A stretch of 64,000 nucleotides of DNA from Nitrospira sp. (GCA_029194665.1 JARFXO010000008.1:99166-163165), one strand, 5' to 3'; counted from the stretch's first letter, positions 1 through 8,691 are shown. Numbers and translations: made by a program. Notes: generated by a model from the sequence alone, not told the origin.

Positions 1-717
1 GTTCGGGCCGGATCACTTCCAGTCTGTCGTCTGTTGTATGAGTTGGGGCACGACCCCGTGATGCAGTTGACCTGCCGCGATCGCAATCGGATCGCCATGC
101 AGTCGGATCTGATGGGCGCCCACATGCTGGGGATTCGAAATATTCTGTGTCTCACGGGCGATTATCCGACGGTCGGTGATCATAAGGAGGCCAAGCCGGT
201 GTATGATCTCGATTCAGTCCAAGTCATGCAACTCGTGCAAGGATTGAACAACGGTCACGACATGGCTGGGCATAAGTTGGACGGTTCGACGGCATTTACG
301 ATCGGCGCCGCCGTCACACCGGAGGCCGACCCACTCGGGCCCATGCTGGCCAAGTTTGAAGTGAAGGTGAAGGCGGGCGCCCAATTCTTCCAAACCCAAG
401 CGGTGTACCATCCTGAGCAGTTCGCGGGCTTCATGAAATCGGTCCAGCCCTATAAGGTCAAGGTTCTTGCCGGTATCCTTGTGCTGCGTAACCACAAGAT
501 GGCGGAATTCATGAACGCGCATATTCCGGGCATCTCGGTTCCAAGCGAGATGATCGATGAACTCAAAGCTGCCGGTGAGAAGGCAGAGGATGTCGGGGTG
601 GAGATTGCCGTACGGACGATCCAGGCGGTCCGGCCGCATTGCGACGGCGTTCATATCATGGCGATCAAAGCCACGCATCGGTTGGCCGAGATCATCGCCA
701 AAGCTGAATTGAACTGA
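1..717 (+). CDS. metF: Methylenetetrahydrofolate reductase (5' end outside the window)
   Basis: The frame is open from base 1, so the gene starts upstream and only about the last 238 codons are present. The family reduces 5,10-methylene-THF to 5-methyl-THF with a flavin cofactor. Seen here are the family's barrel motifs, including DPVMQLTCRDRNRIAMQSDL and the following GIRNILCLTGDYP stretch, then FFQTQAVYH. An in-frame TTG at 34 is not needed as a start. The stop overlaps panB by one base (TGATG). A metV-like partner gene lies at 3766-4050, as in organisms that use a two-protein reductase. Confidence 0.85.
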   Translation, partial: VRAGSLPVCRLLYELGHDPVMQLTCRDRNRIAMQSDLMGAHMLGIRNILCLTGDYPTVGDHKEAKPVYDLDSVQVMQLVQGLNNGHDMAGHKLDGSTAFTIGAAVTPEADPLGPMLAKFEVKVKAGAQFFQTQAVYHPEQFAGFMKSVQPYKVKVLAGILVLRNHKMAEFMNAHIPGISVPSEMIDELKAAGEKAEDVGVEIAVRTIQAVRPHCDGVHIMAIKATHRLAEIIAKAELN

Positions 718-1505
718 TGACGATCCTCGATTTCCAGCAGCTCAAACGAGAGAGGAAAAAACTCGCCGTCGTGACGGCCTACGACGCGCTGTTCGCGCGC
801 ATCGTAGAGCAAGCGGGCATACGGGTGGTTCTGGTCGGGGATTCGCTGGGTATGGTCGTGCAGGGGAAACCCAATACGCTTACGGTGACGATGGACGACA
901 TGCTCTACCACACCAAGCTGGTCGCAGGCGTGGTGCAGCGAGCGCTGGTGATTGCGGACATGCCGTTTATGTCCTATCAGACCAGCACAGAGGAGGCCCT
1001 GCGCAATGCGGGCCGATTGCTGCAAGCAGGCGCCGCTGCGGTGAAGCTGGAGGGGGGTGCTGTGATGGCAGATCGAATCAAAGCCATGACGAGCGTTGGC
1101 ATTCCTGTCATGGGCCACCTGGGGATGACACCGCAATCAGTCTATGCATTGGGCGGATACAAAGTCCAAGGTAAAGCCGACGCTCACGCCTCCCGGCTTT
1201 TGGAAGATGCAAAGGCTCTTGAAGCAGCCGGCGCATTCGCGCTGGTACTGGAAGCGGTGCCTGCCGATCTAGCCAAAAAGGTTACTCAAGCCCTTTTGAT
1301 CTCCACCATTGGTATTGGAGCAGGCCCTTATTGCGATGGCCAAGTGCTGGTGCTCTATGATCTCCTTGGGCTCTTCGATACTTTCATCCCGAAATTCGTC
1401 AAGACCTACGCTCATCTCAAAGCCGACACGCTCCAAGCCCTGACTCGTTATAAAGAAGAAGTGGAACAGGGGAAATTCCCTTCGGATTCTGAGAGTTACC
1501 ACTAG
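717..1505 (+). CDS. panB: 3-methyl-2-oxobutanoate hydroxymethyltransferase
   Basis: First committed enzyme of pantothenate synthesis: it transfers a hydroxymethyl group from 5,10-methylene-THF to 2-oxoisovalerate. The 262 residues match the family length. Visible motifs are VVTAYDALFARIVEQAGI, the GDSLGMVVQG metal-binding loop, ADMPFMSYQ, KLEGG, VMGHLGMTPQ and IGIGAGPYCDGQVLV. The ATG overlaps the metF stop, so the two are probably co-transcribed; both handle methylene-THF. Confidence 0.96.
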   Translation: MTILDFQQLKRERKKLAVVTAYDALFARIVEQAGIRVVLVGDSLGMVVQGKPNTLTVTMDDMLYHTKLVAGVVQRALVIADMPFMSYQTSTEEALRNAGRLLQAGAAAVKLEGGAVMADRIKAMTSVGIPVMGHLGMTPQSVYALGGYKVQGKADAHASRLLEDAKALEAAGAFALVLEAVPADLAKKVTQALLISTIGIGAGPYCDGQVLVLYDLLGLFDTFIPKFVKTYAHLKADTLQALTRYKEEVEQGKFPSDSESYH

Positions 1506-1663
1506 ATCACCCACATAGCTTCTCCTGCCCTCCCGCACCCAAGGGTTTCATGTTTCTGCGTGGTGCCAAGACCTATCTCCTATTCAAAAGAGGGGGAGGA
1601 CAGGGCTGAGTCCGTTTGATAGGGTCCGACCATACGATTTACATCGGCGAATGGACAGGCTTG

Positions 1664-2440
1664 ATGGACTGGATTCAATGGTTGCTGAGCCGGGAGCTCC
1701 AGCAGTTTGTCTTCGCCCATGATCTCTTCATTCCTCTTTTGTTTACGGCGAGGGTGATCTTCGTCACAGCGCTGGAATGGATGACACCGGCGAGAAAGGT
1801 GCCCTATCGGTCCATCTTCCTCATGGACATCGTGGGGGCCACGCTGGTCGGGTATCTGCTGCTCCCTGTCGCCTTGGTTGTGAGCGAACGGATCGTGATT
1901 CGGCCGCAGTTGCCGGAATTTGTCTCGGCCCTTCCGACTGCGACGGCTTTTGCCCTCTACTATGTGGTTGGAGACTTTGGCGCCTACTGGGTACATCGAT
2001 TTCTGCACCTGAGCCCGTTTTGGCGCATCCATAAGTGGCACCATTCTCCGAGGCACATGTACTGGCTGGCCGGGTACCGAGCCTCGCTCCCGCAACAGGT
2101 ATTGTTCAACTTGCCCTGGATGACGGCATTTTCGGTTTTCGGCCATGCTCCATGGTGGGTGTATTGGGTGGTCTTGTCTTCCCACATGTTGTTGAACGAT
2201 TGGATGCACATGAACGTCACCTGGCGATCGAATTGGCTAGAATGGATCGTTGTGACGCCGCGGTATCACCATGTCCATCACAGTGAGAACCTGGCACATG
2301 CCAATGTGAATTTTGGAGTGACGTTCTCGGTTTGGGACCGGCTGTTCGGAACCTATGTCGATCCGGAGGAACTCAAGGCGTCGATTACCTTCGGGATCGG
2401 TGAGCAGGTTCCCCTGGCGCGTCTGGTCGCAGGGGTCTGA
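1664..2440 (+). CDS. Sterol desaturase / fatty acid hydroxylase family membrane protein
   Basis: A membrane di-iron hydroxylase-type protein of 258 residues from the ATG at 1664; an in-frame TTG at 1616 would add 16 residues with no better ribosome site. Hydrophobic segments fill the N-terminal half. The histidine clusters typical of the family follow: HRFLH, HKWHHSPRH and HHVHHS. The family hydroxylates or desaturates lipid substrates using O2; the substrate cannot be read from sequence. It stands alone between panB and convergent apaH. Confidence 0.85.
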   Translation: MDWIQWLLSRELQQFVFAHDLFIPLLFTARVIFVTALEWMTPARKVPYRSIFLMDIVGATLVGYLLLPVALVVSERIVIRPQLPEFVSALPTATAFALYYVVGDFGAYWVHRFLHLSPFWRIHKWHHSPRHMYWLAGYRASLPQQVLFNLPWMTAFSVFGHAPWWVYWVVLSSHMLLNDWMHMNVTWRSNWLEWIVVTPRYHHVHHSENLAHANVNFGVTFSVWDRLFGTYVDPEELKASITFGIGEQVPLARLVAGV

Positions 2441-2452
2441 ACTGGGTGTGCG

Positions 2453-3259
2453 TCAACGTCGTGTCTGCCCGTCAACCTGAAACACCGACCGATCTTCCAA
2501 TCGCACCGCTGTCAGTTGTCGTCCCCACACGCAGCCGCTATCGATGGCCAGCAGATTAGGCTCCAGGTGTAGGCCGAGTGCAGCCCAATGGCCGGTAATG
2601 ATGGTCGTATCCGCACTGCGGCGAGCGGGGAGACGGAACCAAGGGAAATAGCCTGGCGGTGCCTTTTCCGGCGGACCGGAAAAGTTCGAGGTGTCGCCGG
2701 TCGGTGTACAGGTGCGAAGTCGCGTTAGTACATGGGCAACGGTGACCAACCGTGACACGCCAGTAAGGTTGGGGCTCCACGTGACCGCCGGCTCATGGAA
2801 GAGTGATCGCAAGAACGATTGGAAGCCCTCACCGCGCAGGGCGGTCTCGACATCGCCGGCCAATTGATCGGCATCTTGCGTTGTCCATTGAGGGAGTAGC
2901 CCCGCATGGATCATGAAGAACGACCCCTCCTGGTGATGCAAGGGCTGGTGTCGGAGCCAGTCGATCAAGTCCAGCCGGTCGTCGGCTTTCAATACGTCGC
3001 CTATCGTATCCTTGGGTCGAAGTGCCACCACCCCTTCCGAGACTGCAAGAAGAAAGATGTCGTGGTTGCCGAGCACCACACGTGCGGATGGTCCGAGCGA
3101 ACGGATGTAACGAAGCACACCAAGTGAATCGGGTCCGCGATTGACGAGATCGCCGACGAACCAAAGACGGTCGCAGCTCGGATCAAATTGGATAAGGTCG
3201 AGAAGCCGTTGCAAGGCGTCATGGCATCCCTGCACATCGCCGATCGCATAGGTCGCCAT
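2453..3259 (-). CDS. apaH: Symmetrical bis(5'-nucleosyl)-tetraphosphatase (ApaH)
   Basis: Hydrolyses Ap4A and related dinucleotides to two NDPs. The 268 residues carry the phosphoprotein-phosphatase metal motifs in order: GDVQGCHDAL near the N-terminus, GDLVNRGPDS, VLGNHD and IHAGLLPQW. Length and motif order fit ApaH rather than a general PPP phosphatase. The ATG at 3259 gives a standard N-terminus (MATYAIGDVQG). Convergent with the upstream hydroxylase. Confidence 0.95.
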   Translation of the reverse strand: MATYAIGDVQGCHDALQRLLDLIQFDPSCDRLWFVGDLVNRGPDSLGVLRYIRSLGPSARVVLGNHDIFLLAVSEGVVALRPKDTIGDVLKADDRLDLIDWLRHQPLHHQEGSFFMIHAGLLPQWTTQDADQLAGDVETALRGEGFQSFLRSLFHEPAVTWSPNLTGVSRLVTVAHVLTRLRTCTPTGDTSNFSGPPEKAPPGYFPWFRLPARRSADTTIITGHWAALGLHLEPNLLAIDSGCVWGRQLTAVRLEDRSVFQVDGQTRR

Positions 3260-3336
3260 GCTTACCGTGAGCTAAATCGATACAAAGAGGCCATATCCAA
3301 GGACCTTCGAGTCCCGACTGGTGTGCTGTTGTTCAG

Positions 3337-3738
3337 TTAAGGAAACTTGGCTTCGATCTTACTGGAAAGCCCGCCGCGCGCCGTGAAGGTGCCGGTGACC
3401 TTTGCCCATACGGGATGGCAGGCTTTAACAATATCGTGAAGGATTTTGTTGACGGCATTTTCATAGAAGATGCCGAGATTGCGGTAGGCGTGGATGTACA
3501 TTTTAAGCGCTTTCAGCTCAAGACATTCTTTATCAGGCATATAATGCAATGTAATGGTTCCGAAGTCCGGCAAGTTGGTTTTAGGACAAATCGCCGTATA
3601 CTCAGGGATCTCAATCGTAATTTCATACCCCTTATATTGATTCGGGAAGGTCTCGATGTCAGGAAGCGTGGCGCTGATTCCGCTCTTTGCATGCCGCTCG
3701 TTGTAACCCAATTTCGTGGTCTTTTGCTTGCCCCTCAT
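3337..3738 (-). CDS. queF: NADPH-dependent preQ0 reductase (QueF)
   Basis: Reduces 7-cyano-7-deazaguanine to preQ1 in queuosine synthesis. The short unimodular form is present, with the catalytic cysteine in the YTAICPKTNLPDFGT stretch and the CLELKALKMYIHAYRN signature. The ATG at 3738 is preferred over an upstream in-frame start at 3765 because a GGAGAAGGGGAG run precedes it directly, giving 133 residues. Downstream of and co-directional with the metV-like gene. Confidence 0.95.
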   Translation of the reverse strand: MRGKQKTTKLGYNERHAKSGISATLPDIETFPNQYKGYEITIEIPEYTAICPKTNLPDFGTITLHYMPDKECLELKALKMYIHAYRNLGIFYENAVNKILHDIVKACHPVWAKVTGTFTARGGLSSKIEAKFP

Positions 3739-3765
3739 TTTCTCCCCTTCTCCACGCTGGCCCAT

Positions 3766-4050
3766 TCATAGTTGCTTCATCCATTCTGTTTGGCCGATTT
3801 TCTCCAGTTCTATATAAAGTGAGACCCATGGACATTTCATCTCGGGGTAGACCTCGCACAGCCCACCTTTGCGAACCCCTCCGCAAGGACCGTGCGCCAT
3901 GAATTTCGGACATTCGGCTTTGACGGAATCGTCCGGAATCGGCGGACGTTTATGAACTCCGCCGACATGGAAACCGGCATCATCTTCACCCGGGATGAGA
4001 ACGCGTAGTGGCATGCTGTGCAGTGTAAACGGAATGTGATAGATCGGCAA
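3766..4050 (-). CDS. MTHFR C-terminal-domain protein (MetV-like, zinc-binding)
   Basis: Ninety-four residues with a cysteine-rich motif, ECPKFMAHGPCGGVRKGGLC followed by EVYPEMKCPW. This matches the MTHFR_C domain that in acetogens is the separate MetV partner of MetF; that role is family knowledge, and pairing with the metF at the window start is inference. The open frame begins with TTG at 4050; an internal ATG at 4014 is a possible alternative, and neither has a clear Shine-Dalgarno site. Confidence 0.75.
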   Translation of the reverse strand: MPIYHIPFTLHSMPLRVLIPGEDDAGFHVGGVHKRPPIPDDSVKAECPKFMAHGPCGGVRKGGLCEVYPEMKCPWVSLYIELEKIGQTEWMKQL

Positions 4051-4246
4051 TGTCTAAACGTGAATTGTTAAAAAGTTCGGAGCTGCCTGCTCTTGTGGTT
4101 TACTCGTTTTGGTCGTTGGGGCGAATGACCTACCCCGCCGACTGAAACTAGGTCTTCTTTTGGATACCTTAGGCCCTCTTAGAAGTTGCTTTGATTTTCA
4201 CGACGTTATACTATTGCAGAAAATATCGTCGAAAATTCATGGCGGG

Positions 4247-4270
4247 GACTGTTGATGAGACTGTTGATGA
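4247..4270 (+). repeat. 12-bp perfect tandem repeat upstream of promoter
   Basis: GACTGTTGATGA occurs twice head to tail, 40 bases upstream of the -35 box of the oxidoreductase promoter. Position and spacing would suit an activator-binding site; it could also be chance duplication. Confidence 0.6.
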
Positions 4271-4309
4271 ATAGAGACGAGAAAGAGTCGAGAAAAGGTT
4301 GAGCAAAGA

Positions 4310-4339
4310 TTGACAGTCTTTTTTCGGCTTTGCTAGTAT
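4310..4339 (+). promoter_or_regulatory. Sigma70-type promoter for the ferredoxin oxidoreductase operon
   Basis: TTGACA at 4310-4315, an 18-base spacer and TAGTAT at 4334-4339. The -35 box is consensus. It predicts a 5' leader of roughly 135 bases before the first gene, whose ribosome site is the AAGGGAGGTG run before 4482. Confidence 0.65.
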
Positions 4340-4481
4340 GCGCAATGCTTGGTGAGTGTAAAGTAGTGGTCTGATTGTCAAATCCTCAAGTCCTCAAGTT
4401 TTCTTCGATGCATGTGGAAGCGGTGTGAAGAAGAAGATGAGCAGCGGCTGACCGTTGCCAACGATATAAGGGAGGTGCCTG

Positions 4482-5384
4482 ATGAGTCTTGATTATGTCA
4501 AGTTTTCCAATGGATTTGAGAAGTTTATGCCGAAGGAATATCGGGACATGGTGGAACATGGACCTTTTGGAAAGAAGGTCACTGTTTCACAAATGGGGAG
4601 TTTCAAAGAAGTGTTGGAAGAACACCCCATGTGTGCCGGCTGTGCCATGACGCTTTTTATCCGGCTCGCCATGATCGCATTTCCCAACCCCGAAGACACC
4701 ATTACTGTCGGGACTGCTGGTTGCGGCCGTCTGGCCATCTCTCAGGCGGCGATTCCCTTTGTCTACGGCAACTACGGTGATCAAAACGGAGTGGCGAGCG
4801 GCCTGTCCCGCGGCCTCCGTCTTCGTTTCGGCGACAAGCCGAAGGATGTGGTTGTGATGGCCGGCGACGGTGGTACGGCGGACATCGGCTTCCAGCAGGT
4901 CCTTCACTCCTGGTTCCGCAAAGAGCGGTTCACGACGATCATGTTGGACAACGAAGTCTATGGGAATACCGGTGGTCAGGAGAGCGGCATGACCAACCGC
5001 GGCGCCGTGCTGAAGATGGCACCGCTCGGCAAGAAGTTTGAGAAGATGGATATGCTGCAGATGGCGAAGGTTGCCGGCTGCGCCTATGTCGCCACGGTGG
5101 TGCCGAACAATCCGCGCCGTGTGGAAAGCGTGATCAAGAAAGCGGTGTTGATTGCGCGCGAAGTTGGATCGACCTACATTCAAGCCTACACGTCCTGCAA
5201 CATCGAGTACGCCATTCCGACCGACAAGGTCATGGAAGATGCGAAGACGGTCGAGAATGATCGGTATCAGTTCACGGAATATGTCAGCGACGAAGCGAAG
5301 CAATACCTCACTGAGCGTTACGGCTACAAAGAATTCCTTGCCAAGCCGGCTGCTCCAGCCGCCGCGATTCCCGGCAAAGCTTAG
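4482..5384 (+). CDS. 2-oxoacid:ferredoxin oxidoreductase, beta subunit
   Basis: Thiamine-diphosphate-binding subunit of a five-subunit pyruvate or 2-oxoglutarate:ferredoxin oxidoreductase (Por/For type). The TPP motif runs from GDGGTADIGFQ to LDNEVYGNTGGQES. Cluster-type cysteines include HPMCAGCAM and TAGCGRL. In rTCA organisms the enzyme carboxylates acetyl-CoA or succinyl-CoA with reduced ferredoxin; which substrate applies cannot be read here, though the downstream rTCA block fits either. First gene of an operon ordered beta, gamma, delta, epsilon, alpha. Confidence 0.9.
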   Translation: MSLDYVKFSNGFEKFMPKEYRDMVEHGPFGKKVTVSQMGSFKEVLEEHPMCAGCAMTLFIRLAMIAFPNPEDTITVGTAGCGRLAISQAAIPFVYGNYGDQNGVASGLSRGLRLRFGDKPKDVVVMAGDGGTADIGFQQVLHSWFRKERFTTIMLDNEVYGNTGGQESGMTNRGAVLKMAPLGKKFEKMDMLQMAKVAGCAYVATVVPNNPRRVESVIKKAVLIAREVGSTYIQAYTSCNIEYAIPTDKVMEDAKTVENDRYQFTEYVSDEAKQYLTERYGYKEFLAKPAAPAAAIPGKA

Positions 5385-5405
5385 GCGTTCACGAGGAGGT
5401 CCATC

Positions 5406-6122
5406 ATGGCGAAAAGATTCAATATTCGGATGGCAGGCGTCGGAGGGCAGGGAGTCGTCACCGGCTCGCATATTCTCAGTACCGCCGTGATCAATGCAGG
5501 CGGCGAGAGCACCATCGTGCCGTTCTATGGGTCGGAAAAGCGGATGGCGCCGGTCGAAAGCTATGTTCGGGTATCGGACGAGCCGATTTACGAAATCGGT
5601 GAAATCACGTTTCCGCACATCATCATCATCTTCCATCCGCAGGTCATCACCCATGGCAAGTCCTATACGATGCCGTTCTATTTCGGCCTGAAAGAAGATG
5701 GAGTGGCGTTGATCAACAACGACGGGCCGATGAATCTTCATAGAGATCAGGCGGCTGAGCTCAAAGAACGTCGCGCGAAGCTCTATTACTTCCCAGCGAC
5801 GAAGATCTCGCTGGAGGTCGCGGGCATGGACCTCGCCACCAACATGGCGCTGATGGGCTGCATCGGCGCGATTACAGGGCTGACGAGCATGGCGGGGTTG
5901 GACCAGGCCGTCAAGGACCGGTTCCTCGGGAAAGGTTTTGTGGTATCCGGCGGTACTGCCGCCCTCGACAGTGTCGTCGAACGGAAGTTCAAGAAGAAAC
6001 AGGAGCTGATCGATAAGAACGTCGCCGTCATGCGGGCTGGATGGAACTATGCTGTCGACCATGGCTGGGCCGCGGCCGATGTCAAGCGCGCTGAAGAGCC
6101 GGTGGCGGTGGCCACTGCATAA
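5406..6122 (+). CDS. 2-oxoacid:ferredoxin oxidoreductase, gamma subunit
   Basis: 238 residues of the gamma (domain III) family, with the N-terminal glycine-rich RMAGVGGQGVVTGSHILSTA motif and the YGSEKRMAPVESYVRVSD segment typical of the CoA-contacting subunit. It follows the beta gene by 21 bases with a clear GAGGAGG ribosome site. The C-terminus has a lysine-rich helix and a short alanine/valine-rich tail. Confidence 0.9.
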   Translation: MAKRFNIRMAGVGGQGVVTGSHILSTAVINAGGESTIVPFYGSEKRMAPVESYVRVSDEPIYEIGEITFPHIIIIFHPQVITHGKSYTMPFYFGLKEDGVALINNDGPMNLHRDQAAELKERRAKLYYFPATKISLEVAGMDLATNMALMGCIGAITGLTSMAGLDQAVKDRFLGKGFVVSGGTAALDSVVERKFKKKQELIDKNVAVMRAGWNYAVDHGWAAADVKRAEEPVAVATA

Positions 6123-6131
6123 AGGAGCACC

Positions 6132-6455
6132 ATGTACCTTGTAGCCGATATCAGCGTTGAAATCTGTGCCTCGAAGAGCTGCAAGCTCTGCACGCAATAT
6201 TGCCCGGAGGCCAATACTATCCAGTACAGCGAGGAGATGGGCAAGGATCAAGGATTCAAGTACGGTTCGGCCTACGTAGCGGTGGATCGCTGCAAGGGCT
6301 GTGCGCAATGTGTGTGGGTCTGCGACAACATGGCCAAGAACTACGCGATCAAGATGATCATGATCGATCAATTGCCGAAGGCGGCGTTGACGGACAATAT
6401 TACATACGGCGAAAAGAGCACAACGGCCGTCTTGGCTAGTCCGGTCGTTGGATAA
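6132..6455 (+). CDS. 2-oxoacid:ferredoxin oxidoreductase, delta (ferredoxin-like) subunit
   Basis: A 107-residue iron-sulfur subunit with two cysteine clusters, CASKSCKLCTQYCPE and CKGCAQCVWVCDN, consistent with two [4Fe-4S] clusters that pass electrons between ferredoxin and the TPP site. Nine bases after the gamma gene, with AAGGAG as ribosome site. The C-terminal tail after the second cluster is longer than in minimal ferredoxins. Confidence 0.9.
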   Translation: MYLVADISVEICASKSCKLCTQYCPEANTIQYSEEMGKDQGFKYGSAYVAVDRCKGCAQCVWVCDNMAKNYAIKMIMIDQLPKAALTDNITYGEKSTTAVLASPVVG

Positions 6456-6477
6456 GACCTGAGGAAGGGGGAAGGGC

Positions 6478-7242
6478 GTGGCAACAACACAGGATACTCG
6501 AGAGCGCATCATCGTACCAGGGCCTGCGGGCTTCCATCCTCCCTCAGCCGCACAGCTAGGGGTGTCGCTGCCGGATCCAGGGGAGGGATTATTTTATGGT
6601 TTGCTCGAGCCGAACGAAGAAGTGGTGATTGAAGAGATGGCTCGTAAGATGCTGACGAGCCCAAACGCGACGCTCTTCCCTGGACCACTGTTGCTCTGGG
6701 CCTGGAACGATCATGCGGTTGAAAAAGCAAAGGCCACGCTGGAAATTGCCGCGCAGATTCCGGAAGTCATGATCATTCCGATGCCGGACTATCGGCCGAA
6801 GTATCCGAAGATCGACCCGGAAGAAGTCATCAACCCTAATCATCCGAATCTGACGATCTGGGGCAATAAGATCGAAGCCTGTATCTTCATCGGCGTGCAC
6901 TGCCATTATGCGAATCTGACCCTCAAGATGATCCGGGCGGGAACGAATTGCTGCACCATGGCGATCTGCGCGGAACAAGGCCATGAGGATGCGATGCTGA
7001 CGATCCGAGACTCCGATACGCTTAAGATCAAGCGCGTAGCGCAGATTTTTAAGCGTGTCCGTGAAGAGATGGGGATCAAGTTACCGGAAAATGGTGAAAA
7101 TGTCCGCTTTACCGGCACGCAATCCAAGGTGCATGGCGGTAAGACCCACACGAACCCGATGGCGTTCGCTCCAACTCCAGGTGGGACGGGTAGTGCGGCG
7201 ATGTTCGGTCATTCTGCCGAGCACATGAAGCGGGAAGGATAA
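6478..7242 (+). CDS. 2-oxoacid:ferredoxin oxidoreductase, fifth (epsilon) subunit
   Basis: 254 residues starting at GTG with GAGGAAGGGGGAAGG upstream. It is not one of the four universal oxidoreductase subunits; its place in the operon and length fit the extra subunit of the five-subunit enzymes of Hydrogenobacter- and Nitrospira-type rTCA organisms. Features include FPGPLLLWAWNDHAVEKAKA and a cysteine-rich patch, GVHCHYANLTLK then NCCTMAICAEQGHEDAM. The biochemical role is not known to me; the histidine/cysteine patch suggests metal or cofactor contact. Confidence 0.75.
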   Translation: MATTQDTRERIIVPGPAGFHPPSAAQLGVSLPDPGEGLFYGLLEPNEEVVIEEMARKMLTSPNATLFPGPLLLWAWNDHAVEKAKATLEIAAQIPEVMIIPMPDYRPKYPKIDPEEVINPNHPNLTIWGNKIEACIFIGVHCHYANLTLKMIRAGTNCCTMAICAEQGHEDAMLTIRDSDTLKIKRVAQIFKRVREEMGIKLPENGENVRFTGTQSKVHGGKTHTNPMAFAPTPGGTGSAAMFGHSAEHMKREG

Positions 7243-7282
7243 GGCCGGGCGGCAACGCTCGAACTAGCCAAGAGGTGTAACT

Positions 7283-8617
7283 ATGAGCGAGACCGAAGTC
7301 AAAACCAATCCACAGGGTGATCCGATTACCAGCGTTGCGGTGCCAAAGTCGGATGGGAAAAAAGATCCCCATGGGGAAGCAAAGCGACAAAAGGTCGTGA
7401 CACCTGAGTACCTGTTCCTCGAAGCACCGCGGACGAAGGAATTCATCACCGGGAGCGAAGCGGCAAAGGAAGCGGTTCGCCGCTCGAACGTGGATTTGGC
7501 CATCGCCTACCCGATTACCCCCCAGAGCGAAACCATGCAGCTGGTCGGCGTGCTCTACGGCGAAGGCTACGTGAAAGAGTATTATCGTGGTGAAGAAGAA
7601 GTCGGTGTTATGGCGGCAATCGCCGGTGGATCGCGCGCGGGTGTCCGTTGCTATACGGCCACGGCAGGACCAGGTACGCTACGTGGTTTGGAGGGTATCG
7701 CCTCCTGGCCCGGCCATCGTCTCCCAGTCGTTGCCATGTTTACCTGCAGGGTGGTCAACGCACCGCTCGCGATTCAGCCGGACAACATTGAAGTGTCCTA
7801 CTTGCTGAACTGCGGGATGATTGTGTTCCATGCCGAGAACCAGCAGGACATGTTCGATTTCACGATGGCAGGCTTCACGATCAGTGAAAAGAACGATGTG
7901 ACCTTGCCGGTTGGGGTTTGTTGCGATGGATTCTTCGTCACGCATGCCCGCGGTTATGTGCGGATGCAGGATCGTGGTATCAAGTTGCCGCCGCGTGAAG
8001 CCTGGCGTGGTGCGGTCCCGGTGCTGGATGCGGAGAATCCTCCAGCTCGCCTGTCTCGCGATGCCCCGGTCCAGAAGTCGAACTTCATGGCTTACAACAT
8101 TCACGCAGTCTGGCAGCAAGAGGTGTGGGCGGCCGTTGAACGTTCCCGCAAGTACATCAATAAGTACATGGGTGGCTTGGTGACGGCGGAAAACGTCGAG
8201 GGTGCGGAAGCCATCATCATCGCTTCCGGCAGCGCGGCGGCCCAATCGCGCGAAGCGGTGCGTCTCTGCAAGGACAAGGGCCTCAACGTCGGGTTGATCA
8301 AGGTTCGTTCGCTCCGTCCATTTCCGACGAAGGAACTGCGTGAGCTGTGCAAGAATACAAAGCTGATCGTCGTGCCGGAATTCAACTACGTCGGCTGGTT
8401 GGCCAAGGAAGTGGCGACCGCGGTCTATGGGTACTCCAAAGCTAAGATCATCGGCGGTCCGCGCGTGTATGGGGGTCAGTCGATGCCGGTGGAATTGATC
8501 CTGGACGAAGTCGAATCCGGTCTGACCGGCAAGAAGTCCACGAATGTCGCGATGTCGCAGGTCATGGGTGGGGCCGTCAGTCACGACGAGGTTGCCCAGT
8601 TCATGCGGAGCATCTGA
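7283..8617 (+). CDS. 2-oxoacid:ferredoxin oxidoreductase, alpha subunit
   Basis: 444 residues of the alpha (pyrimidine-binding) family: YPITPQSETMQLVGVLYGEG, EEEVGVMAAIAGGSRAGVRC, TATAGPGTLRGLEGIASWPG, and a C-terminal domain with GSAAAQSREAVRL and GLNVGLIKVRSLRPFP. About 50 N-terminal residues rich in lysine and proline precede the conserved core. Last gene of the operon; a strong terminator follows 22 bases after the stop. Confidence 0.9.
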   Translation: MSETEVKTNPQGDPITSVAVPKSDGKKDPHGEAKRQKVVTPEYLFLEAPRTKEFITGSEAAKEAVRRSNVDLAIAYPITPQSETMQLVGVLYGEGYVKEYYRGEEEVGVMAAIAGGSRAGVRCYTATAGPGTLRGLEGIASWPGHRLPVVAMFTCRVVNAPLAIQPDNIEVSYLLNCGMIVFHAENQQDMFDFTMAGFTISEKNDVTLPVGVCCDGFFVTHARGYVRMQDRGIKLPPREAWRGAVPVLDAENPPARLSRDAPVQKSNFMAYNIHAVWQQEVWAAVERSRKYINKYMGGLVTAENVEGAEAIIIASGSAAAQSREAVRLCKDKGLNVGLIKVRSLRPFPTKELRELCKNTKLIVVPEFNYVGWLAKEVATAVYGYSKAKIIGGPRVYGGQSMPVELILDEVESGLTGKKSTNVAMSQVMGGAVSHDEVAQFMRSI

Positions 8618-8639
8618 TAAGGCGTTTCTTAGTAAAGGG

Positions 8640-8684
8640 AAAAGAGCCTGGCCGGGAAACCGGGCAGGCTCTTTTGCTTTTTGG
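8640..8684 (+). terminator. Rho-independent terminator of the oxidoreductase operon
   Basis: Two 16-base arms (8640-8655 and 8660-8675) pair with one mismatch around a GAAA loop; the stem begins AAAAGAGCCTG and is followed by GCTTTTTGG. Confidence 0.9.
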
Positions 8685-8691
8685 TGCCCCG

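Larger units (their letters stand above)
4051..4481. other. Intergenic region between metV-like gene and oxidoreductase operon
   Basis: About 430 bases without a convincing gene. It separates divergent transcripts. The right part holds a 12-bp tandem repeat and a strong sigma70-type promoter, both listed separately; a long leader of about 140 bases would follow. The sequence is AT-richer than the flanking genes. No riboswitch or tRNA was recognised. Confidence 0.6.

Noticed and set aside
4587..6512. 641-residue minus-strand open frame across the oxidoreductase genes
   Set aside because: It lies opposite three well-identified subunit genes and has His/Arg-rich composition typical of a shadow frame.
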